A DNA stretch of 35,592 nucleotides from a virus. Positions within the stretch are counted from its first letter, which is position 1; each line of letters opens with the position of its first letter. The stretch covers positions 1-35,592 of IMG/VR virus record IMGVR_UViG_3300022745_000102, one strand, 5' to 3'. Shown here piece by piece: positions 8,785-15,394 of this stretch. The position numbers were made by a program, and so were the translations under genes. The notes under the pieces are model-generated. The model had not been told where the DNA came from. It was given only the letters and a program-made list of their open reading frames with translations, and did no database searches.

Positions 8785-10881
8785 ATGGCACAAGCAATTT
8801 CAGATGCCGAAATGCAAGCTCACTTAGCCTCGGGGCGCGCCAAAGCTCTTGATGCAGCTCCCGCACCTCAAGCTTCAATGCCCGGCGCAATTTCAGATGA
8901 GGAGATGCAGTCGCACCTTCAAAGCGGCGCTGCAAAACCTGCAGATGAGCAAGAGGGGCTTTTAGGTAGAGCTGTAAATAAAGCAGAAGATATCGGAGCA
9001 GGAATCTTAAAAGATTACGTGGCTCCTGTCATAGCTCCTATTGGGAGATTTGTTGATAAATACACAGGCGCTCCCACAAGGGCGGCGGCTCAGGATATCA
9101 TTCAAGGAAAAGGACTTTCTTCTGCGGCTTCTCGTTTTGGCTCTCAATTTGGAGAAGACCCCGAAACGGCTCCCACAGGAAAAAAACTTGCTCAAGAATT
9201 AGGTGCTTCAGAGAAGAGTGCAAGCGATGTGCTTCCGAGTTTATACAGCGATACTGGAAACGAATGGACTAAGTTTAAGCGAGGCGGCCTACTTGACCCG
9301 ACGGCTTCGGGAGCTGCGGGCTTGGGTTTGGATGTCGCTCTCGACCCGACGAACCTTATACCTGTGGGCGCTATTGCCAAGGGAGCAGGAAAAGCCATTA
9401 AGGGAGCAGGAAAGCTAGGGCTTGAATTGGGCGAGGGACTTGCAAGAGGCGGGGCAAAACTTGCCGATGTTGCCACGGGCACTGAGCTTGCAACAAAAGG
9501 ACTTGAAGGAACTGAGTCACTTGTCAGAAACGCCGCCGATGCAATCTCACATATTGCAACACCTCAAAGAGTTGAGAATTTCGATAAACTTGCTCAAACG
9601 GCTCAAAGCATTGGAATCAAGCCAGAAGAATTGAGTGCAGCGGCTGAGTTTGGAAAATCAAGCACAGCATCTCGAATGGAAAGACATATTGCAGAAGGCC
9701 CTGTGGGCGGAAAGCTTTTAGATGCGCATGAGAAGGTTGCCTCAAAGATTGCTTATGGAGTGGACCAAACAATCCAAAAATTGGGCGGAGGCCAAGTGCT
9801 TGACCCGGTTGGTGCGGGTGAGCTTTTAAAAAACGGTTACGCTAATGCTGAAAAGCATGTGCTTAAGGATTCAGAGCTGACTTATAAAACCGCATCTCAA
9901 CTCAGTCCCAATCTTCAAATTATTCCTGAAGAAGCTGAAAAAATTCAAACTGCAATTGATGGCCTTAAAAAAAGAGCCGTTGGATATATGCAAAGAGGTG
10001 CCACAAAAGACCAAGTGGCTATGGGGCGAGACCTTTTAGGTTTTGCAAATCGTGTTGAGAAAAATGGCACTAGCTATAAGCAATTAGCAGACCAAATAGG
10101 ATTTATTGGCGAGGCCATGACTGAGCCTACTCTTAACAGGGTTCATGCAAGAGAGCTTAGAAATTTCTACAAGACTCTCTCGGGCGGACTTATAAATACC
10201 GTCAAAGATTTGGCTCCTGATTTGGGTGAGCAGCTTGTTGAAAACAACAAGACGATGAGTAATTTCTTCAAATCAAGAGATGCGGTTGGGACTTTGATTC
10301 AAAATTCAAAATCAAATCCTGAAACTGTATTTAAATCTATGACCTCGGATGCTTCAAAAATTGATGAGCTTAAGAATATTCTTTCTCCTCAAGAGTTTGA
10401 TGCTTTCAGAGCAAGCTACATGAACTCTCTTATAAAAAAGAACGCTGACGGTTTCGTGCTTTACGATTCTGCTACAAGGGCAATTAAAGGAAACAAAGGT
10501 CGTTTAGCAAGAATGTTTAACGACAAGGAAATCTCTGAGCTTGGGGATTTGCTTGAACTAGGTCATGCTCAAGGGACTCCTGTGCTTTCGACTTCTGGGA
10601 CGGGAGCAAGTTCTCTTTTCTCGGATATTAAGCATGGGATAGCGGGCGGACTTATAAACGAAAAAGTTTTAAATAAAATGAAAAATCGTGGCCGTGGTCT
10701 ATTGACAGATGCTGCGGAAGCAGTGCCAGAAGCTGCATCAAACATTGCAAGGCCTGCAAGTTTAAGTGAAGCAACCATGGATGTCGGCGGACTTCTTAAC
10801 GGCCTAAAACGTGGCCCGATTGAAAGACGTCTTAAAGCTGCTCAAAGTTACGCACCACAAACATATGAGGAAAGAAGATAA
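8785..10881 (+). CDS. Large internal virion protein with N-terminal tandem motif (698 aa)
   Basis: The largest of the ejection-type genes. Residues about 4-18 and 34-48 repeat the same motif, AISD(A/E)EMQ(A/S)HL(A/Q)SG(R/A)AK, separated by an Ala/Pro linker; this resembles the short tandem peptides at the N-terminus of some P22 gp16-like and T7 gp16-like proteins. A Gly/Ala-rich stretch (about 175-235, GAGKAIKGAGKLGLELGEG) follows, then a long helical body. No lytic transglycosylase signature was seen. It starts 3 nt after the previous stop and overlaps the next start by 1 nt. Probably ejected with the DNA. Confidence 0.7.
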   Translation: MAQAISDAEMQAHLASGRAKALDAAPAPQASMPGAISDEEMQSHLQSGAAKPADEQEGLLGRAVNKAEDIGAGILKDYVAPVIAPIGRFVDKYTGAPTRAAAQDIIQGKGLSSAASRFGSQFGEDPETAPTGKKLAQELGASEKSASDVLPSLYSDTGNEWTKFKRGGLLDPTASGAAGLGLDVALDPTNLIPVGAIAKGAGKAIKGAGKLGLELGEGLARGGAKLADVATGTELATKGLEGTESLVRNAADAISHIATPQRVENFDKLAQTAQSIGIKPEELSAAAEFGKSSTASRMERHIAEGPVGGKLLDAHEKVASKIAYGVDQTIQKLGGGQVLDPVGAGELLKNGYANAEKHVLKDSELTYKTASQLSPNLQIIPEEAEKIQTAIDGLKKRAVGYMQRGATKDQVAMGRDLLGFANRVEKNGTSYKQLADQIGFIGEAMTEPTLNRVHARELRNFYKTLSGGLINTVKDLAPDLGEQLVENNKTMSNFFKSRDAVGTLIQNSKSNPETVFKSMTSDASKIDELKNILSPQEFDAFRASYMNSLIKKNADGFVLYDSATRAIKGNKGRLARMFNDKEISELGDLLELGHAQGTPVLSTSGTGASSLFSDIKHGIAGGLINEKVLNKMKNRGRGLLTDAAEAVPEAASNIARPASLSEATMDVGGLLNGLKRGPIERRLKAAQSYAPQTYEERR
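8794..8928 (+). repeat. Coding tandem motif in the large virion protein
   Basis: The N-terminus of the 698-residue protein repeats AISD-x-EMQ-x-HL-x-SG-x-AK twice, about 30 residues apart, with an Ala/Pro linker between. The protein level repeat is clear; the DNA copies have diverged. It may be a cargo or head-docking signal. Confidence 0.6.
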
Positions 10882-12500
10882 TGGCAAGAGAAGATTTGCC
10901 CTATGACCCAGACCGCGATGCAGGACTTGAAGCTTTAGGACAAAGAAAGCGTCGAGGTCTTTTGTCGCCCGAAATGCTTGCAGCAATGGAGCACACTTTG
11001 GCGGCTCCAGGAATTATGGGAAAAGATTTATCGACTGCCATGGACGCCTCTATTGGTGCTCCGATGCGTGCAGGGATGAAAGAATTTGCTGATACTTCTG
11101 ATATAAAATCTGCAGGCAGAAAAGCTCTAGCTCAATTTTGGACAGACCCCAAAACTGCACCAACTTCTGAAGATGTCATGGAGAGTTATTCGCTTCCAAG
11201 AAATACGGGCGTTGCTCTTGATTCCATTACGCCAAGCCCGATGGACTTTTTGCCGGGCGGCGGCGGGATAATGGCGGCAGGAGTGATTCCTTTTATAAAG
11301 AAGGGAATGCAAAAAGCAGAAGAGGGAGCAGTTGAAAAGGGTTTACTGAGTGCGGGAGAGCATGCGGCTGAAAAAGAAGCTCCAGGTGAGCTTGTTGATA
11401 TGGCCGAAGCTTTAAAAAGACGGGCACTTCCAAAAGAAGAAGAGAGAGCAATTGAAAAAACTGGCTTGAATGAGGCAAAGATTCCCGAGCCAGAAGCTCC
11501 TCTTGCGCAAAAACTTGATTTCCCATCTGAGAAAGCAACAAAGCCCGGAGTAAATCCTGCAATTTTAGATGAGGAACTTCCTCAGCCTACAGGCATGAAT
11601 GAATTTATAAACAAAAAGAACAGAGCGGAAAAAATTGCAGAAGATGCTCCGTGGCGTGAAAAATATTTAGATTCCGTTAGAAATGAAAAAATTCCTCCTC
11701 CGAACAATGTGAAGCCTTTGCGTGAAACATTTGCAAAAGACTTAGCCGAAGATTATGTGCCTAAAAATTACAGCGAGCATGTTGACCAAGTCACTGACAA
11801 AATTAGGGCTCGATATGGAGACAACCAACCTGAAAACTTAGGAAAGATTGGAAGCCAAAAATCTACTTATGCTTTTGGTGACGTTCACAACTCTATTTTA
11901 CAGCCAGAAACTTCTGCGAAATACAGTCAAAAAAGTGGTCATTGGAATGCGCCTATGCCATTTCCAGATAAATTTGACCCAGTGAAAGCTAACGGTGTTT
12001 TAGGTGCAGATTTGCTTGAAGGGGGAAGTGACCCCTTTATGTGGATGGATAAAAAATACGGTCTAACTAAACAAGCTTTAGATGAATTTGGTCCTCAAAT
12101 TAAAAAAATAAATACACGCTCAGACCTTGTTGCGCAAGATGATTACATAAATCGAATTGCAAAAACAGGTGCTGAGGTAAACATCATTATTCCAACGATG
12201 GATGAGCACATGGCAGCTATGGTTGAGCCAGGAGCACCGTCAATAAAACGACGTCTTTTGGCTTTCACAAAACTTAAAGAAAACGGGATTCCTGCAAAAC
12301 TCACCGTAATGCAGCAACCCGAGCTTGGTCATATTGAGGAATTTAACCCACAAGCTTCTCTTGAAGCAGCTAGAAGTGCAGTTCCTCCAATGTATAAGAG
12401 ATTTGTGACCACAGAGCAGGCACCTCCTCTTTCAAAGGATTCCATGAAAGAATTTGAGCGAGCGACAGGCGTCATGCTTCCTTCGAGGAAAAAGAGATGA
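10881..12500 (+). CDS. Virion protein with a cysteine-free radical-SAM-like C-terminal domain
   Basis: A 539-residue protein whose ATG shares one base with the previous stop codon. Residues 1-270 are low-complexity and helical, like the neighbouring ejection proteins. Residues about 380-465 match the later strands of SPL/Rv2578c-type radical-SAM barrels: GGSDPFMWMDKKYGLTKQ, INTRSDLVAQDDY, GAEVNIIIPTMDE and EPGAPSIKRRLLAF. The protein contains no cysteine at all, so the CxxxCxxC iron-sulfur site of that superfamily is absent and SAM chemistry is not expected. I read it as a repurposed scaffold fold joined to a virion protein. The family link is recognised by eye and needs a profile search. Confidence 0.7.
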   Translation: MAREDLPYDPDRDAGLEALGQRKRRGLLSPEMLAAMEHTLAAPGIMGKDLSTAMDASIGAPMRAGMKEFADTSDIKSAGRKALAQFWTDPKTAPTSEDVMESYSLPRNTGVALDSITPSPMDFLPGGGGIMAAGVIPFIKKGMQKAEEGAVEKGLLSAGEHAAEKEAPGELVDMAEALKRRALPKEEERAIEKTGLNEAKIPEPEAPLAQKLDFPSEKATKPGVNPAILDEELPQPTGMNEFINKKNRAEKIAEDAPWREKYLDSVRNEKIPPPNNVKPLRETFAKDLAEDYVPKNYSEHVDQVTDKIRARYGDNQPENLGKIGSQKSTYAFGDVHNSILQPETSAKYSQKSGHWNAPMPFPDKFDPVKANGVLGADLLEGGSDPFMWMDKKYGLTKQALDEFGPQIKKINTRSDLVAQDDYINRIAKTGAEVNIIIPTMDEHMAAMVEPGAPSIKRRLLAFTKLKENGIPAKLTVMQQPELGHIEEFNPQASLEAARSAVPPMYKRFVTTEQAPPLSKDSMKEFERATGVMLPSRKKR

Positions 12501-12670
12501 ATGATTTCGCCAACTCACAAAATTCTGGAATTTTAAAGAACGATTATCGCGATGAGCCAGCCACAGACGCAATGCGCGAGGCTTTGAAGCGGCGCAAGCA
12601 AAAGCTTATCGATCAGGGTTCCGTTTCTGAAAATGAGGATTACAATTCTAAAGATAAGGACGAAAACTAG
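12497..12670 (+). CDS. Small hydrophilic protein, 57 aa
   Basis: ATG at 12497 overlaps the previous stop as ATGA. The product is strongly charged: MNDFANSQNSGILKNDYRD, then DAMREALKRRKQKLIDQG and an acidic tail ENEDYNSKDKDEN. It ends 8 nt before the holin-like gene, across a TAGGGGGAAAC ribosome site for that gene. No hydrophobic segment. Short but coupled, and it fills the only gap between the virion and lysis genes, so it is probably expressed. Function unknown. Confidence 0.6.
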   Translation: MNDFANSQNSGILKNDYRDEPATDAMREALKRRKQKLIDQGSVSENEDYNSKDKDEN

Positions 12671-12678
12671 GGGGAAAC

Positions 12679-12861
12679 ATGGAAAATAAACCTTTTTACT
12701 TATCGAAAACTTTTTGGGTTCAAGTTTTGGCAGTTGTTGCCGTAATTGTTCCAAAATCTCATGATTTTATTGTTTCCAATCTCGGCGAGAGTGCTGCTAT
12801 TTGGGCAGTTATCAACATGGTTCTTCGTGTAGTTTCTAAGGATAAACTCTCTCTTTCATAA
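12679..12861 (+). CDS. Holin-like small membrane protein
   Basis: A 60-residue protein with MENKPFYLSKTFWVQVLAVV opening, a first hydrophobic segment at about residues 12-26, a short polar turn (KSHDF), a second moderately hydrophobic helix at about 38-52 (AAIWAVINMVLRVV) and a basic tail. The '(N)KPxYxSKTxW' start with a C-terminal 'INxVLRxxxK' is typical of small phage membrane proteins annotated as holins. It heads the lysis group and its stop overlaps the next ATG. It would permeabilise the inner membrane at lysis. Strong GGGGGAAA ribosome site. Confidence 0.65.
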   Translation: MENKPFYLSKTFWVQVLAVVAVIVPKSHDFIVSNLGESAAIWAVINMVLRVVSKDKLSLS

Positions 12862-13067
12862 TGACTGAATTTTTAGCAAGCCTGAAGTTATTTGCGGAAC
12901 TGCTTAAGCAGATGCAAGCTCTTTGGGCTTTCTATAAAGCCAATCAAAAGGAAAAGTGGTTTCAGGATTCGATTCAAACTTTTAACGAGTTAACAAAACC
13001 CAATGCTACTCTTGAAGAAAAGAAAAAAGCCATTTCAGACCTTGGAAAATTATGGGCTGGCGTTTAA
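12861..13067 (+). CDS. Small helical protein in lysis cluster, 68 aa
   Basis: Starts on the last base of the holin-like gene's stop codon. All-helical, with an amphipathic N-terminal half (FLASLKLFAELLKQMQALWAF) and a charged second half. There is no long enough uninterrupted hydrophobic run for a confident membrane helix. The gene overlaps the following lipoprotein-like gene by 16 nt, an arrangement often seen for lysis partners. It could be an antiholin or an inner-membrane-facing lysis accessory, but nothing in the sequence decides this. Confidence 0.65.
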   Translation: MTEFLASLKLFAELLKQMQALWAFYKANQKEKWFQDSIQTFNELTKPNATLEEKKKAISDLGKLWAGV

Positions 13068-13291
13068 TTGCGTTGTTTCTTCTTTTGCCATTACTTGCCG
13101 ATTGTGCAAGCGTTCCTGTGCATACGGTCTGTCAACTTGACTTAAGTCGAAATGGCGCTGAGTGCACTAGAACTGACAACACTAAGGAAACTTTTTTTAA
13201 ACCTTTAAGCCAGCTTGATGGCTACATCATGAGAACGCCTCGCGATGAGCAAGCCATTATAGAGTGGGCGAAAAGAAATTGTTCTAAATAA
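13052..13291 (+). CDS. Lipoprotein-like lysis protein (outer-membrane spanin candidate)
   Basis: A 79-residue product with a signal peptide: MGWRLIALFLLLPLLADC, where the residue pattern before the cysteine (LAD-C) resembles a lipobox but has Asp at -1 instead of Gly/Ala/Ser. ASVP follows the cysteine, as in many Rz1-type spanins. The mature part has three further cysteines, unusual for a spanin. Overlaps the previous gene by 16 nt. It would sit on the outer-membrane inner leaflet and help disrupt it at lysis. No matching inner-membrane spanin (Rz) with a long periplasmic coil is adjacent. Confidence 0.6.
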   Translation: MGWRLIALFLLLPLLADCASVPVHTVCQLDLSRNGAECTRTDNTKETFFKPLSQLDGYIMRTPRDEQAIIEWAKRNCSK

Positions 13292-13300
13292 GGATTATTT

Positions 13301-13861
13301 ATGTCTATGGTTCCTGGCTCTACGCCGCAACAAAAATTGGATGCTTCTCAAAAACTTCTCAAAGACCATGGTGCAGATACTTCAAAACTCTGCATTTTGG
13401 GCGTGCGAGGTTATTACAAGGATTCTATGGGTGAGCCAGGTCAAAACGACCTTGGTATTTACGACGACGCTATTTTTATCGTTGGACCTGACTGTTATGC
13501 CTCATTCAATGCCAATGTTGACCCCGTTCGCTCGAGAAAGGGTTTTGGCTTTGGAGAAAATCACGGAATGGCTCATTTGAAGCCAGGTCTTTGGCTTTAT
13601 CAGCTTGGTCTTCACAGGGGAAGTTATTTGGCTCTAGTTCAAGCTGCAGATGTCACGGTCATAAGAGATGGAAATCCTCCTTATCCTGACACTGGAGATT
13701 TTGGGATTCACATTCACAAGGGAGGCTATAACAACGTCTCTTCGATTGGATGCCAAACGATTTACCCAGACCAATGGGATTCTTTTATCGCACTTGTGCA
13801 GTCTCAAATGAAAAATCTTGGGCAGCACAAGGTTCAATATTTGCTCGTTGAAAATGCATGA
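13301..13861 (+). CDS. Putative endolysin, YkuD / L,D-transpeptidase-like
   Basis: A 186-residue protein without a signal peptide. The C-terminal third has FGIHIHKGGYNN (about 133-144) followed by SSIGCQT (147-153), the His...Ser-x-Gly-Cys arrangement of YkuD-type L,D-transpeptidase active sites, with Cys as nucleophile. These enzymes cut or exchange peptide cross-links of peptidoglycan. Its place directly after holin-like and lipoprotein-like genes and its lack of export signal fit a holin-dependent endolysin. It overlaps the resolvase start by 4 nt. The exact reaction (endopeptidase or other) is not deducible. Confidence 0.65.
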   Translation: MSMVPGSTPQQKLDASQKLLKDHGADTSKLCILGVRGYYKDSMGEPGQNDLGIYDDAIFIVGPDCYASFNANVDPVRSRKGFGFGENHGMAHLKPGLWLYQLGLHRGSYLALVQAADVTVIRDGNPPYPDTGDFGIHIHKGGYNNVSSIGCQTIYPDQWDSFIALVQSQMKNLGQHKVQYLLVENA

Positions 13862-14250
13862 GTGGTCAAGTTGTAGCTTTTCGGGTTGAGGGAAGGCCAG
13901 TGCCTTGGTCAAGAGCCAAGGTTAACGGAAAGCGCTTCTTTAACAATCCAAAGCAGGCAGCTCACCAACAACACGTCGCCATTCTTGCAAAACTAGCCGC
14001 AGGCGGTGTTTTCTTCTTAGGTCCCGTCAGATTGTCTTGTAAATTTGTGTTCGCACGTCCTAGGTCAAATAAATCGAAGGGGCCTTTTATGGCTCAGCGC
14101 CCAGACGGGGACAATCTTCTCAAACAAATCTCAGATGCTTTAAATACGGTTCTTTGGAAGGACGATGCTCAAGTGGTTAAAATTGAGAGCGAGAAGCTTT
14201 GGTCAGATTCCGGCGATGAGTATTCTTGGGTTGAGGTTTATGAGCTTTAA
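13858..14250 (+). CDS. rusA: RusA-family Holliday-junction resolvase
   Basis: A 130-residue protein with the hallmark RusA core: an early basic strand (GRPVPWSRAKVNGKRFF), then RPDGDNLLKQISDALN (about 81-96) with two conserved aspartates, and LWKDDAQVV (about 100-108) with two more. RusA proteins are dimeric Mg-dependent nucleases that cut four-way junctions, in phages usually to debranch DNA before packaging. Starts in ATGA overlap with the YkuD-like gene, so it is expressed late or from the same message. Its stop is followed 1 nt later by the stop of a convergent - strand micro-gene. Confidence 0.92.
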   Translation: MSGQVVAFRVEGRPVPWSRAKVNGKRFFNNPKQAAHQQHVAILAKLAAGGVFFLGPVRLSCKFVFARPRSNKSKGPFMAQRPDGDNLLKQISDALNTVLWKDDAQVVKIESEKLWSDSGDEYSWVEVYEL

Positions 14251-14251
14251 G

Positions 14252-14422
14252 TCAGATATAGAGCAATTCAATTTTTTTTATTTGGTCAAGCACAGAAGAA
14301 AGTTGTCTAGTCAAAGCCGCTTTATCTTCGTGATGAATCCATGGGTTGCTAAGTTCTTCTAATATTTCGCGGACTTTGTTTTTGAGTTCATCGACAACAT
14401 TTTTTTTCAAATCTGTTTTCAT
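14252..14422 (-). CDS. Minus-strand micro-gene, 56 aa helical protein
   Basis: Reads from ATG (complement of 14420-14422) to TGA (complement of 14252-14254). The product MKTDLKKNVVDELKNKVR... is highly charged and helical, with a WIHHEDKAALTRQL segment and a C-terminal helix ending IKKIELLYI. Its start overlaps the stop of the upstream - strand gene as ATGA, so the two form a bicistron. It stops one base from the RusA stop in convergent orientation. No family recognised. Being opposite to almost the whole genome suggests separate (early or lysogenic) expression. Confidence 0.55.
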   Translation of the reverse strand: MKTDLKKNVVDELKNKVREILEELSNPWIHHEDKAALTRQLSSVLDQIKKIELLYI

Positions 14423-14565
14423 TTTTGCCCCAATCTTTTTTGGAGTTCTTTTAAAAGCTCTAAGGCGTCTGCGATAGCCCCACGCTCAACGTCCATGATA
14501 ATTTCGTCCACAAGGGACTTCACAATTTCTTTTTCAGTGGGTTCTAAGTTCGCACGTTCGCTCAT
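14419..14565 (-). CDS. Minus-strand micro-gene, 48 aa helical acidic protein
   Basis: Reads from ATG (complement of 14563-14565) to TGA (complement of 14419-14421), overlapping the next - strand start. Product MSERANLEPTEKEIVKSL then VDEIIMDVERGAIADALELLK, ending KRLGQK. It looks like a compact two-helix protein. The codon pattern is protein-like throughout and the reading frame has no competing + strand gene. A weak TTTAGG ribosome site lies 3 nt upstream. No family recognised; a small regulator or host-interaction factor is possible. Confidence 0.5.
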   Translation of the reverse strand: MSERANLEPTEKEIVKSLVDEIIMDVERGAIADALELLKELQKRLGQK

Positions 14566-14635
14566 GCCTAAAGTAATGCAAAACGCATACCTGTGGCTAA
14601 GCCTTTAATTTCACTGGAAGTCTAGTGTGATTTTG

Positions 14636-14654
14636 GTGTCGAACTTTTTGACAC
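14636..14654. promoter_or_regulatory. Operator-like inverted repeat
   Basis: GTGTC (14636-14640) and GACAC (14650-14654) are perfect inverted arms with a 9-base spacer. A looser dyad, CACT (14612-14615) with AGTG (14624-14627), lies just upstream. The right arm overlaps TTGACA (14648-14653), a perfect -35 hexamer for + strand transcription, but no acceptable -10 hexamer follows at 16-18 bases. A repressor site or a small hairpin is possible; I cannot separate the two. Confidence 0.35.
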
Positions 14655-14672
14655 TGTGTAAACAAAAAAACG

Positions 14673-15053
14673 GGCCTTACTTATTGACCAAAGCCAACTT
14701 TCAGGCCAAAACTTTGTTTGCGTGAAGTTTCGGTCGAAGGATATCACTCCCAAAATCCGAAACAAGTAGCTGCAAATATTTTATGTCCCGGCAAAGGCGT
14801 GGTTAGCCATGGGGGGGACGTTAATAAGCGCCCATTCAGAGACCAAGCGCTCAATCCGACAACGGGGTGAAGCGACAGCGTGACCGAACACATAGAATAA
14901 AGGGAAAGACTCATAAACGTGCTCCCACTATGCGCCTCGTACTTGGGGATTCGGCTGGTAGGTTAAAGCCCTACACTAGAGAGAAGTACCTCGTTTAAAA
15001 AAACCAGATGCCTATCTAGGCAAAGCCCCGCTTTCTCTTCCTTCCTCCGAGGT
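14673..15053 (+). ncRNA. Candidate structured RNA or long regulatory leader, class unknown
   Basis: Successive complementary arms on the + strand: 14673-14677 with 14703-14707 (5 bp); 14727-14733 with 14757-14763 (7 bp, GTTTCGG/CCGAAAC); 14785-14789 with 14815-14819, enclosing a hairpin at 14799-14810; 14827-14831 with 14847-14851; 14939-14944 with 14984-14989 (GTACTT/AAGTAC), enclosing a 5-bp stem with 7-nt loop (14958-14974) shaped like a tRNA T-arm; and 14988-14993 with 15048-15053. The region has purine-rich single-stranded linkers typical of folded RNAs. I looked for group I/II intron, RNase P, tmRNA and common riboswitch signatures and did not find them. It may be a stand-alone RNA or a leader controlling the gene at 15062. 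Strand is inferred from the downstream gene. Confidence 0.5.
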
Positions 15054-15054
15054 G
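15049..15054 (+). promoter_or_regulatory. Ribosome binding site within a switchable stem
   Basis: GAGGTG lies 7 nt upstream of the ATG at 15062. CGAGGT (15048-15053) is complementary to ACCTCG (14988-14993), so the site can be hidden. ACCTCG itself overlaps AAGTAC (14984-14989), which can pair upstream instead with GTACTT (14939-14944). The two pairings share bases 14988-14989 and compete, giving an ON/OFF arrangement for translation. Confidence 0.45.
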
Positions 15055-15061
15055 AAACTTT

Positions 15062-15394
15062 ATGATAATAAAAAAAACAAACAAAGCAGAAATTGAAAAA
15101 TGGTTAGCTGAGAATAAATTAACAAAATTGCCAACGAGAAAAGCAGAAGGTTCATACGGCCAACAAACGCATGTGGCTTATGCCTCTAAGGGGAAGTGGT
15201 TGCCTAAAGATGTGAAAAGGGTAACGAAAAAAGAGAAATATGGAATTAAGAAGAAAAAAAGAGCCGCTGCTTTTAAAACAAGAAAGTTATTAAAATCTAA
15301 GGCTAAATATCAAGAAAGAATGAAGTTTTTTAAAGCAAAGAAATTTGATCAAGAATTGAACACTTTAATGGAATTTGCGATTGAAAAAGAATGA
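15062..15394 (+). CDS. Very lysine-rich basic protein, 110 aa
   Basis: Roughly a quarter or more of the residues are Lys, concentrated in residues 55-100 (VTKKEKYGIKKKKRAAAF, RKLLKSKAKYQERMKFF). The first 30 residues look like a small helical unit (NKAEIEKWLAENKLTKLP). Strong positive charge suggests nucleic-acid binding; ribosome or RNA binding is equally possible. It is directly downstream of the structured RNA candidate, with its ribosome site in a switchable stem. AT-rich codon use relative to the genes on either side hints at separate origin. Overlaps the next gene by 4 nt. No family recognised. Confidence 0.75.
   Translation: MIIKKTNKAEIEKWLAENKLTKLPTRKAEGSYGQQTHVAYASKGKWLPKDVKRVTKKEKYGIKKKKRAAAFKTRKLLKSKAKYQERMKFFKAKKFDQELNTLMEFAIEKE

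Larger units (their letters stand above)
14566..15061. other. Non-coding stretch between divergent transcription units
   Basis: This 496-base interval is the only long gap without a protein gene in the window. No open frame of note is seen on either strand. The left part (14566-14660) should hold the promoter of the - strand micro-genes and contains two dyads. The right part (14673-15061) is dense in complementary segments and ends on the ribosome site of the gene at 15062. Divergent orientation on its two sides makes it a likely control region. Confidence 0.75.

Noticed and set aside
9192-9482. Minus-strand frame of 96 codons, Pro/Ser/Ala-rich
   Set aside because: Antisense shadow of the Gly/Ala-rich segment of the large virion protein; composition explained by complementarity.
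14840-14850. TTCAGAGACC-like string resembling the R element of group I introns
   Set aside because: No matching S element (AAGATATAGTC-type) or P7 partner downstream, and no interrupted gene around it.
14860-14910. GGGGTGAA and ACAG strings resembling RNase P RNA pieces
   Set aside because: The conserved regions are not in the right order and the flanking helices are missing.
14958-14974. T-arm-like hairpin as part of a tRNA
   Set aside because: No acceptor, D or anticodon arms at the required spacing and no CCA end; loop lacks the TTC core.
15010-15034. Hairpins GCCTA/TAGGC and AAAGC/GCTTT as a terminator of the RNA
   Set aside because: Loops of 2-3 bases and a following CTCTTCCTT rather than a T-run; kept only as part of the leader.
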